Origin: Pseudomonas sp. S30
GTDB taxonomy: Bacteria; Pseudomonadota; Gammaproteobacteria; Pseudomonadales; Pseudomonadaceae
Length of the DNA: 64,000 nucleotides
Assembly (NCBI RefSeq): GCF_016518545.1
Contig: NZ_JACVTO010000008.1
Span: 178,037-242,036 of the forward strand
Reading direction: 5' to 3'
Shown: piece by piece, positions 35,494-44,641 of the stretch
Layout of the letters: the number at the start of each line of letters is the position of its first letter
How positions within the stretch are numbered: position 1 is the first letter of the stretch
Notes under the pieces: generated by a model
Seen by the model: only the letters and a program-made list of their open reading frames with translations
Database searches by the model: none
Told to the model about the DNA's origin: nothing
Translations under genes and position numbers: made by a program

Positions 35494-35511
35494 TTGTAAT
35501 TCCTATAACAA
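35494..35511. promoter_or_regulatory. candidate HexR operator at gap
   Basis: TTGTAAT (35494-35500) and ATAACAA (35505-35511) form a near-perfect dyad with a four-base TCCT spacer, 68 bases before the gap start. The geometry is identical to the zwf-hexR site. Confidence 0.7.
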
Positions 35512-35578
35512 AACCGTTTCAGTGGAGCACTGGTGCCTTTGTGCCACAGGCTTCGCCCGAACTGCCAGAGGTAATGCC

Positions 35579-36580
35579 ATGACCCTTCGCATCGCGATCA
35601 ACGGATTCGGCCGCATCGGACGCAACGTCCTGCGCGCACTCTATACCCAAGGCTACCGCCAGGACCTGCAGGTCGTCGCCATCAACGACCTGGGCGACAG
35701 CAGGATGAACGCTCACCTGCTCAAGTACGACAGCGTCCACGGCACCTTCGACGCCACCGTGGAGGCCGACCATGAAAGCCTCACGGTCAACGGCGACCGC
35801 ATCGCCGTCAGCGCCATCCGCAATCCGGCCGAGCTGCCCTGGAAAGCCGAGGCCATCGATGTGGTGTTCGAGTGCACCGGCCTGTTCACCGAGCGCGAGA
35901 AGGCTGCCGCCCACCTGAGCGCAGGCGCCGGCAAGGTGATCATCTCGGCTCCGGCCAAAGGGGTCGACGCCACCGTGGTGTATGGCGTCAACCATGACGT
36001 GCTGCGCGCCTCGCATCGGATCATCTCCAACGCCTCGTGCACCACCAACTGCCTGGCACCGGTGGCGCAGGTGCTGCAGCGCGAGTTCGGCATCGAGCAG
36101 GGGCTGATGACCACCATCCATGCCTACACCAACGATCAGGTGCTGACCGACGTCTATCACAGCGATCCCTACCGGGCGCGCTCGGCCACCCAGTCGATGA
36201 TCCCGACCAAGACCGGCGCAGCCGAGGCCGTGGGGCTGGTGCTGCCCGAGGTGGCCGGCAAGCTCACCGGCATGGCCGTACGCGTGCCGGTGATCAACGT
36301 GTCGCTGGTCGACCTCACCGTGCAGCTCGCCCGCGAGGTCAGCGCGGATGAAGTCAACGCGCTATTCCTGGAGGCCTCCCGCCACTCGCGGGTGCTGGGT
36401 TACAACGACCTGCCGCTGGTGTCCTGCGACTTCAACCACAACCCGCTGTCGTCGATCTTCGATGCCAACCACACCCGCGCCAACGGGCGCATGCTCAAGG
36501 TAATGGCCTGGTACGACAACGAGTGGGGCTTCTCCAACCGCATGCTGGACAACTGCCTGGCATTGTTCCGAGCCCAGTGA
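35579..36580 (+). CDS. gap: glyceraldehyde-3-phosphate dehydrogenase, type I
   Basis: This 333-residue enzyme oxidises the glyceraldehyde-3-phosphate released by Eda. It has the NAD-binding start [14 protein letters not shown] and the catalytic Cys in [18 protein letters not shown] lies before the ATG at 35579. It is the HexR-controlled catabolic gap gene (gap-1 type), divergent from edd. Confidence 0.97.
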   Translation: MTLRIAINGFGRIGRNVLRALYTQGYRQDLQVVAINDLGDSRMNAHLLKYDSVHGTFDATVEADHESLTVNGDRIAVSAIRNPAELPWKAEAIDVVFECTGLFTEREKAAAHLSAGAGKVIISAPAKGVDATVVYGVNHDVLRASHRIISNASCTTNCLAPVAQVLQREFGIEQGLMTTIHAYTNDQVLTDVYHSDPYRARSATQSMIPTKTGAAEAVGLVLPEVAGKLTGMAVRVPVINVSLVDLTVQLAREVSADEVNALFLEASRHSRVLGYNDLPLVSCDFNHNPLSSIFDANHTRANGRMLKVMAWYDNEWGFSNRMLDNCLALFRAQ

Positions 36581-36674
36581 GGCTTGCGTAGCAGGCGCGG
36601 CGGCTGGGCAGCGGCGGGCGGCCGATGCCCCTGGCCGAACACGCGATGACATTTACTCACTTGACCTTCGTCAC

Positions 36675-36695
36675 GAATGACAAGCATTATCATTC
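36675..36695. promoter_or_regulatory. Fur-box-like sequence before the ECF sigma gene
   Basis: GAATGACAAGCATTATCATTC matches the Fur consensus GATAATGATAATCATTATC closely, ending 25 bases before the sigma-factor start. Iron repression of the whole heme locus would follow from it. Confidence 0.75.
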
Positions 36696-36719
36696 GCTCC
36701 CGTTCGGTCAGGTTTCCCC

Positions 36720-37232
36720 GTGAGTCAGTCCCGCTTCACCGCCGTGTTCCTCGCCCAGCGCCTCTCGCTGCTACGCACCCTGCAGCGCATGGTGGGTAAT
36801 CCCAGCACGGCCGAAGACCTGCTGCAGGACACCTATCTGCGTGTCACCCGGGCCTTGCGCGAGCGTCCCGTCGAGCACCTGGAACCGTTCGTGTTCCAGA
36901 CGGCGCGCAACCTGGCGCTGGACCATTTGCGTGCGCGCCGCGTGCAGTCGCGCATGCTCGTCGACGACGTGCCGGAGCCGGTACTGCACAGCATCGCCGC
37001 GCCACAGGTCAGCAGCGAAGACGCGGTGCATGCCCAGCAGCTGCTCGAACGCCTGGGGCAGAGCCTGGCCAGCCTCACCGCGCGCCAGCAGCGCATCTTC
37101 GTCCTCAGCCGCCTGCAGGGCGCCAGCTACCTGGAAATCGCCGATCAGTTGCAGGTGTCGGCCAGCACGGTGCAAAAGGAACTGAAACTGATCATGGCGA
37201 TCTGTGTGGGGGTGGCCGAGCGCCTCGCGTGA
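36720..37232 (+). CDS. ECF sigma factor (FecI/HasI type)
   Basis: This 170-residue extracytoplasmic-function sigma factor begins at GTG. Region 2 (STAEDLLQDTYLRVTRAL) and region 4 (IFVLSRLQGASYLEIADQLQVSASTVQKELKLIM) are both clear, with no other domain. With the FecR-type protein and TonB receptor downstream it forms a cell-surface signalling system for heme (HasI/HasS/HasR-like). A Fur box precedes it. Its stop overlaps an alternative GTG start of the next gene. Confidence 0.93.
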   Translation: MSQSRFTAVFLAQRLSLLRTLQRMVGNPSTAEDLLQDTYLRVTRALRERPVEHLEPFVFQTARNLALDHLRARRVQSRMLVDDVPEPVLHSIAAPQVSSEDAVHAQQLLERLGQSLASLTARQQRIFVLSRLQGASYLEIADQLQVSASTVQKELKLIMAICVGVAERLA

Positions 37233-37294
37233 GCGCTTGCCAGTCTTGCCCGCAGCGCCGATCATCTGCAACGAACTCCGTGCCAGGAACCGCC

Positions 37295-38254
37295 GTGACC
37301 GAACCTGCCCCTCGCCTCTCGCCCGCCGCGCCAGATGCCCGCGCCCGCGCCCTGGACGAAGCGCAGGACTGGCTGATCCGCCTGCAGGCGCCCAGCGACC
37401 AGGACACCCAAGCCTTCCAAGCGTGGCTGGAGGCCGACGAGCACAACGCCCAGGCCTACGTGGACGCCGAGGCGCTGTGGAATGGCGCGGCCCTGCATCG
37501 GCTCGCTGGCGATGTGCAGCGGCAACGCCGACGCTCGCTGTCCGGCCGCCTGCGCACCTATCGCAAGCCCTTGGCCGCTGCCGCCGTGCTGGTGGTGGGC
37601 CTGTTGAGCTTCGGCAACCTGCCGACGCGCCTGCAGGCCGATCATCTCACCCAGGTCGGCGAACGCCAGCGCCTGCAACTGGGCGATGGCGCCAAGGTGC
37701 TGCTCAACACCGACACCGCGTTCTCCAGCCAGCGTCGCGAAGGCCAGGAGGTCGCGCGCCTGCTCCAGGGCGAGGCCTATTTCGAGGTGCCCGGTGGCGA
37801 CCAGGCTCCCTTGGAAGTCCAGGCCGGCCCGCTGCGCGCCCAGGCCCACGACACCCACTTCGCCGTGCGCTACCTCGATGGCCTGGCGCGGGTCCGGGTG
37901 CAGCGCGGGGACGTCGATCTGCTGGCCGCCAGCGACCAGCGAGTGCGACTGCGTGCCGGCGACAGCATCGATGTCGGTCCGGCAGGCTTCAGCGAGCGTC
38001 AGCGCATCGACCCGAACAAGGAACTGGCCTGGGTGGAGGGTCGGCTGGTGTTCGAGAACTGCCCGTTGAGCCAGGTGCTGGACGAACTGCGACGCTACTA
38101 CCCCGGCTGGATCATCAACCGCAATGCACGCCTGGAGCAGGTCGCGGTGACTGGCAACTATCGCCTGGACCAGCCGCTGGAAACCCTCAGGGCGCTGGCG
38201 CACATCACCTCGGCCGAGCTGCACGAGTACCCCCGGCTGGTGATCCTCAACTGA
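37295..38254 (+). CDS. FecR-family anti-sigma factor (HasS type)
   Basis: This 319-residue inner-membrane regulator relays the receptor signal to the ECF sigma factor. It has an N-terminal DUF4880 sigma-binding region (ALDEAQDWLIRLQAP, FQAWLEADEHNAQAY with the usual W), one membrane segment (KPLAAAAVLVVGLLSFG), a FecR domain (QRLQLGDGAKVLLNTDTAFS) and a C-terminal STN-like part. I chose the GTG at 37295 because AGGA lies seven bases upstream. A GTG at 37229 would overlap the sigma gene by four bases and add 22 residues of less protein-like sequence. Confidence 0.9.
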   Translation: MTEPAPRLSPAAPDARARALDEAQDWLIRLQAPSDQDTQAFQAWLEADEHNAQAYVDAEALWNGAALHRLAGDVQRQRRRSLSGRLRTYRKPLAAAAVLVVGLLSFGNLPTRLQADHLTQVGERQRLQLGDGAKVLLNTDTAFSSQRREGQEVARLLQGEAYFEVPGGDQAPLEVQAGPLRAQAHDTHFAVRYLDGLARVRVQRGDVDLLAASDQRVRLRAGDSIDVGPAGFSERQRIDPNKELAWVEGRLVFENCPLSQVLDELRRYYPGWIINRNARLEQVAVTGNYRLDQPLETLRALAHITSAELHEYPRLVILN

Positions 38255-38411
38255 CCCCAGGCGCTCACCGCTACCGGCCAGAGCTAGCAAAAGTTTTTTT
38301 ACGCGATCTCGACGCGAACCCGTCTCGTTATAGCCAATGCAACTGATTCTTGTTCCAAGAAGCAAGAACAGCACCCATTCATGACGGTTCGCGCGACAGG
38401 GAGCGCTTTCG

Positions 38412-41000
38412 ATGTCCTCAGGTCCTTCCCCCGTTCACTTCAGTTCTCGACGCCGGGGACCGCTGTCCCTGCTGACCCTGGCGCTGCTCGCCAGCGGTAT
38501 CGACTGCCTGCCGGCGCTGGCCGTCGAGCCCACCCAGGCCAGCAGCCCGCGCGGCGGCGATTACCACTTCGCCATCGACCAGCAGCCGCTGGTTTCGGCC
38601 ATCAACGCCTTCAGCCAGGTCACTGGCTGGCAGGTCGGTTTTTCCGCCGAGCTGGCTCGAGACGTCGCCTCGCCAGGCGTGCAGGGGACGCTGCCGGCGC
38701 AGGCCGCACTGCGCCGCCTGCTCGAAGGCACGGGCCTGCAATTGCGCCTGGTCGGCGAAAACAACGTGGTGCTGGAGCGCCAGCGCAGCGGCAACGTGAT
38801 CGCCCTGCAGCAGGTCACCGTCAGCGCCACACGCAGCGCCCAGGACGTCAGCCAGGTGCCGAGCAGCGTCAGCGTGCAGGGCCGCGAACAGCTGGACCGC
38901 AACAACGTCAACGACATCAAGCAACTGGTGCGCTACGAGCCCGGTGTGTCGGTCGGCGGCGCCGGCCAGCGCAGCGGCCTGACCGGCTACAACATCCGCG
39001 GCATCGACGGCGAGCGCATCCTCACCCAGGTCGATGGCGTGTCGATCCCCGACAGCTTCTTCTATGGGCCGTACGCCCAGACCCAGCGCAACTACGTCGA
39101 CCCGGAAATCGTCAAGCGCGTCGAGATCCTGCGCGGTCCGGCGTCGGTGCTGTACGGCAGCAACGCCATTGGCGGCGCGGTGAGCTACTACACCCTCGAC
39201 GCCGACGACATCATCAAGCCCGGCCAGGATCTCGGCGCGCGCCTGAAGACCGGCTACAGCTCGGCGGACGAGAGCTGGCTCACCTCCGCCACCCTCGCCG
39301 GCCGCCAGGGCGAGTTCGACGCCCTGCTGCACCTGAGCCAGCGCAACGGCCACGAGACCGAGTCCTACGCCAGCCACGGCGGTACCGGCCTGGGCCGTAC
39401 CGCCGCCAACCCGCAGGACGTGCGCACCACCAACGTGCTGGCCAAGCTGGGCTGGAACTACGCCGACGACGCGCGCCTGGGTCTGACCTACGAGCGCTAC
39501 AAGGACGACCGCGACCAGAACATCCTCAGCGCCGTCGGCGGGCCGTTCATCCCCGGGTTCGGCGCCATGAACAGCTACCGAATGCGCCAGGGCAACGACA
39601 CCGTGACCCGTGAGCGGGTCGGCATCAACCATGAATTCGGCCTGGACAGCCTGTTCGCCGACCACGCCAAGTGGAGCCTGAACTACCAGATCGCCAAGAC
39701 CGACCAGCGTACCGACGAGCTCTATTTCGCCTCCGGTCGCCAGGTGGCGCGCGACCGCCAGACCACCTACAAGGACCGCCAGTGGGTGTTCGACGGCCAG
39801 TTGGACAAAGCCTTCAGCCTGGGTGACACCGAGCACTTGCTGACCTACGGCGCCACGTTCAAGCACGAAAAGGTCACCGGCTCGCGCAGCGGCAGCGGCC
39901 GTTGCCTGAACGTGGGCGGTACCTGCCGCGCCATCGGCCAGGTCAGCGTCAACGACAGCCAGGTGCGGGTCAGCGATTTCCCGGACCCGACCGTCGACAC
40001 CTACAGCCTGTTCGCCCAGGACGAAATCCGCTGGAACGACTGGACCTTCCTGCCTGGCGCACGCTACGACTACACCCGCCTGTCACCGAAGATGACCGAC
40101 GAGTTCCTGCGTGGCATCCAGGGCAGTGGCGCAGCACCCTCCGACATCGACGACTCGGACAAGCGCTGGCACCGCGTCTCGCCCAAGTTCGGCATCACCT
40201 ACGCCTTCGATGACCACTACACCTGGTACGGCCAGTACGCCGAGGGCTTCCGCACGCCGACCGCCAAGTCCATGTACGGGCGCTTCGACAACCCTACCCT
40301 CGGCTACCGGGTCGAGCCCAACCCGGACCTGGAGCCGGAGAAGAGCAAGAGCTACGAGACCGGCCTGCGCGGCAACTTCGAGTCTGGCCACTTCGACGTC
40401 GCGGTGTTCTACAACAAGTACCGCGACTTCATCAACGAAGACGCCGTGCAGTCGGCCAACCTGGAGTCGACCTTCCAGGCCAACAACATCCGCCACGCGA
40501 CCATCAAGGGCGCCGAGCTCAAGGGCCGCCTGAACCTCGACGCGCTCGGCGCCACGCCAGGGCTCTATACCCAGGGCTCGCTGGCCTACGCCCATGGCCG
40601 CAACGACGACAACGGCCAGCCGCTGAACAGCGTCAACCCGCTCACCGCCGTGCTGGGCCTGGGTTACGAACAGGCGCGCTATGGCGGTCTGCTGAGCTGG
40701 ACATTGGTCAAGCGCAAGACCCGGGTCGACGACAGCACCTTCTTCGCCCCGGATGGCGCCAGCGCGCAGTTCCGCACCCCCGGCTACGGCGTGCTCGACC
40801 TGACCGGCTTCTACAAGGTCAGCGACGACGTGACGGTCAACGCCGGCCTCTACAACCTCACCGACAAGAAGTACTGGCAGTGGGACGACGTGCGCGGCTA
40901 CGACGGCTTGGGCGAAGCCGCGGTGACCCAGCCGGCCAACCTCGATCGCCTGACCCAGCCAGGGCGCAACTTCGCCATCAACGTAGTGTGGGACATCTGA
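38412..41000 (+). CDS. TonB-dependent heme/hemoglobin receptor with signalling domain
   Basis: This 862-residue outer-membrane receptor has a signal peptide, an N-terminal STN signalling domain (about residues 48-105), a TonB box region and plug (QVTVSATRSAQDVSQVPSSV onwards, with ILRGPASVLYGSNAIGG), and a 22-strand barrel. Heme-receptor hallmarks are visible as variants of the FRAP and NPNL boxes (EGFRTPTAKSMYGRF and PNPDLEPEKSKSYE). The STN domain and the neighbouring ECF/FecR pair show that it also signals its own induction. No hemophore hasA gene is seen nearby. Confidence 0.94.
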   Translation: MSSGPSPVHFSSRRRGPLSLLTLALLASGIDCLPALAVEPTQASSPRGGDYHFAIDQQPLVSAINAFSQVTGWQVGFSAELARDVASPGVQGTLPAQAALRRLLEGTGLQLRLVGENNVVLERQRSGNVIALQQVTVSATRSAQDVSQVPSSVSVQGREQLDRNNVNDIKQLVRYEPGVSVGGAGQRSGLTGYNIRGIDGERILTQVDGVSIPDSFFYGPYAQTQRNYVDPEIVKRVEILRGPASVLYGSNAIGGAVSYYTLDADDIIKPGQDLGARLKTGYSSADESWLTSATLAGRQGEFDALLHLSQRNGHETESYASHGGTGLGRTAANPQDVRTTNVLAKLGWNYADDARLGLTYERYKDDRDQNILSAVGGPFIPGFGAMNSYRMRQGNDTVTRERVGINHEFGLDSLFADHAKWSLNYQIAKTDQRTDELYFASGRQVARDRQTTYKDRQWVFDGQLDKAFSLGDTEHLLTYGATFKHEKVTGSRSGSGRCLNVGGTCRAIGQVSVNDSQVRVSDFPDPTVDTYSLFAQDEIRWNDWTFLPGARYDYTRLSPKMTDEFLRGIQGSGAAPSDIDDSDKRWHRVSPKFGITYAFDDHYTWYGQYAEGFRTPTAKSMYGRFDNPTLGYRVEPNPDLEPEKSKSYETGLRGNFESGHFDVAVFYNKYRDFINEDAVQSANLESTFQANNIRHATIKGAELKGRLNLDALGATPGLYTQGSLAYAHGRNDDNGQPLNSVNPLTAVLGLGYEQARYGGLLSWTLVKRKTRVDDSTFFAPDGASAQFRTPGYGVLDLTGFYKVSDDVTVNAGLYNLTDKKYWQWDDVRGYDGLGEAAVTQPANLDRLTQPGRNFAINVVWDI

Positions 41001-41030
41001 TCCAGCCTACCGCTCCTCCGGGAGCGGCGG

Positions 41031-41079
41031 CTCACCCGCGATGGGCTGCTCGGCAGCCGATCGTGGGTGAGGTTTTTTT
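41031..41079 (+). terminator. rho-independent terminator of the heme receptor gene
   Basis: CTCACCC (41031-41037) pairs with GGGTGAG (41065-41071), extended inward by a GCTGC/GCAGC stem, and is followed by seven T (41073-41079). It separates the receptor from heme oxygenase. Confidence 0.9.
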
Positions 41080-41139
41080 ACTGACGCGCGTCTTCTGCTT
41101 CGTCTTGTCTAGACCGCCCCACTTCCCAAGGATGCCCCC

Positions 41140-41745
41140 ATGAGCCAAGCCCCCACCGAGCGCCCCGCCCTGCGCTCGCAGCGCCTCAACCACGTCACCC
41201 ATGCACCCCACACTGACCTCGATGCGCTGGTCAAATCCCACGCACCGTTCGACAGCCGCGACAGCTTCGCCCGCTTCGTCGTCGCCCAGTACCTGTTCCA
41301 GTCCGAACTCCAGGCGCTGTACACCGACCCAGCGCTGATCTCGATCTTCCCGGATCTGGCCTCACGCTGCCGTGCCACCCAGGCCGGGCTGGACCTGGCC
41401 GACCTGGACACCGCGCTGCCCGCGCCGGTAGCCGGTGCCTTGAGCGCGCCGACCCTGGGCCAGGCGCTGGGCTGGATCTTCGTCTCCGAAGGCTCCAAAC
41501 TGGGCGCTGCGTTTCTGATAAAGCGTGCCCAGGCCTTGGGTCTGTCCGAAACCTTCGGCGCCCGCCATCTCGGCGAGCCGGCTGGCGGGCGTGCCGAAGG
41601 CTGGAAACAGTTCACACGGACCCTCGACGCGCTGCAGTTGTCCGAAGAACAGGACGCCGCCGCCGAGCGCGGAGCCGTAGCGGCCTTCGAGCGCTTCACC
41701 GAGCTGCTCAGGCATGCCTACGCCACCGACGCCGCGCTGGCCTGA
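41140..41745 (+). CDS. hemO: heme oxygenase (PigA/HemO type)
   Basis: This 201-residue enzyme opens heme to biliverdin, releasing iron and CO, in the cytoplasm. The N-terminal RLNHVTHAPHTDLD holds candidate proximal histidines (His21 or His24). The distal-helix motif GWIFVSEGSKLGAAFLIKRA, with the Gly-rich kink, is typical of the bacterial PigA group. It follows the heme receptor after a terminator and so needs its own promoter; none was clear. AAGGAT lies before the ATG. Confidence 0.94.
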   Translation: MSQAPTERPALRSQRLNHVTHAPHTDLDALVKSHAPFDSRDSFARFVVAQYLFQSELQALYTDPALISIFPDLASRCRATQAGLDLADLDTALPAPVAGALSAPTLGQALGWIFVSEGSKLGAAFLIKRAQALGLSETFGARHLGEPAGGRAEGWKQFTRTLDALQLSEEQDAAAERGAVAAFERFTELLRHAYATDAALA

Positions 41746-41797
41746 AACGCCTTGGCCGGCCACCCTCCCGGTGGCCGGATCGCCCTGCAGTGAGACC

Positions 41798-42214
41798 ATG
41801 ACGACTCGACTCGCACGCTCCCGATTGTCCCGCTTGCTGTATGCGTTGCTGGCTTACGTCAGCCTCGGCATCGGCCTGGTGGCCATCGTCGTCCCTGGCC
41901 TGCCCACCACCGAATTCATCCTGCTCGCCGCCTGGGCCGCGACGCGCAGCTCGCCGCGGCTGTCCGCCTGGCTGGAACACCATCGCCTGTTCGGGCCGAT
42001 CCTGTGGAACTGGCGCAATGGCAAGGTCATCCAGCGTCGCGCCAAGGTCAGCGCCACCCTGAGCATGCTGCTGTGCGCCAGTTTGATGCTGATGGTGCTC
42101 GAACATCGCTGGCCGGTATTCCTGGCCATCGCCGGCATGACCCTGGGCAACCTGTGGATCTGGTCGCGTCCCGAGCGGCCTACCGCGCCGTTTCCCGCCC
42201 AACTGCATCGCTGA
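41798..42214 (+). CDS. YbaN/DUF454 inner-membrane protein
   Basis: This 138-residue protein has two to three hydrophobic segments and the DUF454 signature VVPGLPTTEFILLAAWAATRSSPRLSAWL. Function is unknown; family members often sit beside heme-utilisation genes, as here. The start MTTRLARSRLSRLL at 41798 avoids an overlap with hemO. Confidence 0.88.
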   Translation: MTTRLARSRLSRLLYALLAYVSLGIGLVAIVVPGLPTTEFILLAAWAATRSSPRLSAWLEHHRLFGPILWNWRNGKVIQRRAKVSATLSMLLCASLMLMVLEHRWPVFLAIAGMTLGNLWIWSRPERPTAPFPAQLHR

Positions 42215-42270
42215 ACGTTGCATCCACGCTGCGGATGTACTGCAATGGTCTCCAGCAAGGAGGATCCTGC

Positions 42271-43620
42271 ATGTACCCGATGCTCGACACCATCGCCCAA
42301 GAACTGGACCTGGACATCGACGCCTTGCGCCTGCAAGGCGTCGGTGCCCTGCCCTCCACCTTCGCCGTCACCGACCTGGCAGCGGCCAGCCTGGCGGCGG
42401 CCGGCCTGACCCTGGCCCGCCTGGTGCAACAGCAGACCGACCACTGTCCGCTGGTCAGCGTCGACCGGCGCCTGGCCTCGTTGTGGTTCGCCACCAGCCT
42501 GCGCCCCCAAGGTTGGCGAACGCCGCCGCTGTGGGATGCCATCGCCGGCGACTATCCCACGCGCGATGGCTGGATTCGGCTGCACACCAATGCCGCCCAC
42601 CACCGCCGGGCGGCGCTCGACGTCCTGGGTACGCCCGCCGAGCGCACGGCAGTCGCCGCGCAGGTGGCGCGCTGGGACGCCGAAGCGCTGGAGAGTGCGG
42701 TGGTGCAGGCCGGTGGCTGCGCCGCGAAAATGCGCAGTTGGGCGCAGTGGTGTGCCCATCCGCAAGGCTGCGCGGTCAATCAGGAACCGCTGGTGATTCG
42801 CCAGACGTTCGCCGCAGGCTCGCCACGGGTGTGGAGCGGCAGCGAGGCCAGGCCGCTGGCGGGCGTCAAGGTGCTCGACCTGACCCGCATCATCGCCGGT
42901 CCCACTGCCAGCCGCCTGCTCGCCGGATTCGGCGCCCAGGTGCTGCGCATCGACCCACCTGGCTGGGAGGAACCCTCGCTGGTGGCGGAGGTGACGCTGG
43001 GCAAGCGCTGCGCCCGGCTGGACCTGCATGCACCGGCGGACCGCGAGGTCTTCGCGCGCTTGCTTGGCGAAGCCGACGTACTTCTGCACGGCTACCGTGC
43101 CGACGCCCTGGAAGACCTGGGCTTCGGCGCGCAGTACCGGCGCCAGATCAACCCCGGGCTGGTCGATGTCAGCCTCAATGCCTATGGCTGTAGCGGCCCC
43201 TGGCAGATGCGTCGCGGCTTCGACAGCCTGGTGCAGATGAGCACCGGCATCGCTCGCGAAGGCATGCGCTGGCAGCAAAGCGAGCAGCCCGTGCCACTGC
43301 CGGTGCAAGCGCTGGACCATGCGACCGGCTATCTGATGGCCGCCGAGGCGATTCGCGGCCTGGAGCAGCGCATGGGTCATGGGAGCGGCTACCGTGCCCG
43401 CCTGTCGCTGGCGCGCACGGCCCGCTTGCTGGTCGAGCACGGCACCGTGGTCGATGACCTGCCGCTGGAGGAGGAAACCGCCGAGGACCTGTCACTTGCA
43501 CTGGAACAGACACCCTGGGGCCCGGCAAAGCGCCTCAAAGGTCCGCTGCGGGTCGGCCAGGCGTCTCTGGCGTGGGACATCGCAGCCAACGCGCTGGGGT
43601 CGTGCGCACCGCACTGGTGA
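42271..43620 (+). CDS. CaiB/BaiF-type (family III) CoA-transferase-like protein
   Basis: This 449-residue protein has a strong AAGGAGG ribosome-binding site. The CoA-transferase family III N-terminal motif (LAGVKVLDLTRIIAGPTASRLLAGFGAQVLRID) appears only near residue 195, and the expected catalytic Asp lies in RRGFDSLVQMSTG. The preceding 190 residues contain PLWDAIAGDYPTRDGWIRLHTNAAHHRRAALDVLG, which resembles the family's second lobe, so the order looks permuted or partly duplicated. Substrate unknown. The arcC relic begins immediately after its stop. Confidence 0.85.
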   Translation: MYPMLDTIAQELDLDIDALRLQGVGALPSTFAVTDLAAASLAAAGLTLARLVQQQTDHCPLVSVDRRLASLWFATSLRPQGWRTPPLWDAIAGDYPTRDGWIRLHTNAAHHRRAALDVLGTPAERTAVAAQVARWDAEALESAVVQAGGCAAKMRSWAQWCAHPQGCAVNQEPLVIRQTFAAGSPRVWSGSEARPLAGVKVLDLTRIIAGPTASRLLAGFGAQVLRIDPPGWEEPSLVAEVTLGKRCARLDLHAPADREVFARLLGEADVLLHGYRADALEDLGFGAQYRRQINPGLVDVSLNAYGCSGPWQMRRGFDSLVQMSTGIAREGMRWQQSEQPVPLPVQALDHATGYLMAAEAIRGLEQRMGHGSGYRARLSLARTARLLVEHGTVVDDLPLEEETAEDLSLALEQTPWGPAKRLKGPLRVGQASLAWDIAANALGSCAPHW

Positions 43621-43623
43621 CCA

Positions 43624-44103
43624 GGTGCCGATTTTCACGCGTTGGTGATCATTTCCCCAGGGCCCACACACAGCTGTGAAACCCGACCCGTCCAACGGCA
43701 CCTGAAAAGAGGCAGCTCCTTGATCTGTGCCGGGGGTGCCAGCATTCCCACGCGATATGATGACTATGGGCGGCTCAAGGGCGTCGAAGCGTGATGGACG
43801 AGGACCTGTGCTCTGCGCTTCTGGCCGAGCAGTTGCAGGCCGATCCGCTGATCATCGCCACCGACGTAGAGGCCGCCCATTTCGATTTCGACCAGCCGAC
43901 CGCCCAGGCTCAGCCGGACGTACTGCAAACGCTGGATATCTCGGCCGGCGCCATAGGGCCCGAAGATCCAGGCCGCCTGCGACTTCCCCCGACGCACCGG
44001 CAAGGTCGCAGTGATCAGCTCGCCGGAAGACATCGAGAACATCGTCAACGGCACCGCCGGTAGGCGCGCCTCGACCGGGCACGCCATGATCGGCTACCGT
44101 TGA
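43624..44103 (+). pseudogene. arcC: decayed 3' remnant of carbamate kinase gene arcC
   Basis: Three consecutive frames together recover the C-terminal half of carbamate kinase. Block 1 (43630-43791) reads like family text: ETRPVQRHLKRGSS, ICAGGASIPTRYDDYG, LKGVEA. One base is missing there, and block 2 (43791-43961) continues MDEDLCSALLAEQL, LIIATDVEAAHFDF, ISAGAIGP. One extra base at 43962 leads to block 3 (43963-44103), KIQAACDFPRRTGKVAVISS, EDIENIVNGTAG, ending in TGA. The N-terminal half is absent. ArcC makes ATP from carbamoyl phosphate in the arginine deiminase pathway; this copy cannot be functional. Other arc genes are missing from the window. Confidence 0.87.
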
Positions 44104-44110
44104 CAGCCAT

Positions 44111-44137
44111 TGGCCGGTGCGTGCCACCGGCCATTTT
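44111..44137 (+). terminator. rho-independent terminator, probably left from arcC
   Basis: TGGCCGGTG (44111-44119) pairs with CACCGGCCA (44125-44133) and is followed by TTTT. It lies eight bases after the arcC remnant stop and just before the next gene's ribosome-binding site. Confidence 0.85.
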
Positions 44138-44159
44138 CGAACTCGCGGAGGACCGCCCC

Positions 44160-44528
44160 ATGGCCCAGTTCCATCCTGGTCGCGTGCACATCGAGCGCAC
44201 CGCGCTCAACCGCAACGACCACAGCTACGACCTTGCCATCGAGTACGAGGCAATCCAGGACCCCAAGGAAGGGCGCGGCATCCAGTTCCACATGCATGGC
44301 AGCATCGAAGACCAGCCGGTCGACGAGCGCTTTTTCCTGGCCAAGGACCAGGTCCTGCCGAGCTTTCTCATGCAACTCACGCGCAGGGCCCAGGCCTACC
44401 TGGCAGCCCCCAAGAAGTTCGAGAGCCTGGCGTCGCCGCATCGGCTGTACGACCACATGTTCGAGGACATTCGCCAGACCCTCGACGTGAAATCCGGCGA
44501 TCCGATCAAGCCCGAACACCTGCAGTGA
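44160..44528 (+). CDS. small conserved pseudomonad protein (DUF5064-like)
   Basis: This 122-residue soluble protein begins MAQFHPGRVHIERTAL and has a GGAGGA ribosome-binding site at about 44147. It resembles the pseudomonad DUF5064 family as I recall it. No catalytic motif or membrane segment is visible and the function is unknown. It lies between the arcC relic and the GcsR-like activator. Confidence 0.78.
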   Translation: MAQFHPGRVHIERTALNRNDHSYDLAIEYEAIQDPKEGRGIQFHMHGSIEDQPVDERFFLAKDQVLPSFLMQLTRRAQAYLAAPKKFESLASPHRLYDHMFEDIRQTLDVKSGDPIKPEHLQ

Positions 44529-44641
44529 GCGCCTGAAGGGCGCCTGGGCGCTGGCGGATCACCGGCGCTGGGCCACTGCCAGTGGGCGCGTCGTCGATCG
44601 CAAGGCATACTGCCTGCTTTCGTCCCAGGATCGCCCGCCCC

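Noticed and set aside
43764..44087. A 107-codon minus-strand frame with good codon bias, opposite the arcC relic
   Set aside because: The plus strand reconstructs carbamate kinase in three frames over the same bases, so the minus frame is the mirror of a decayed gene. It also lacks a ribosome-binding site.
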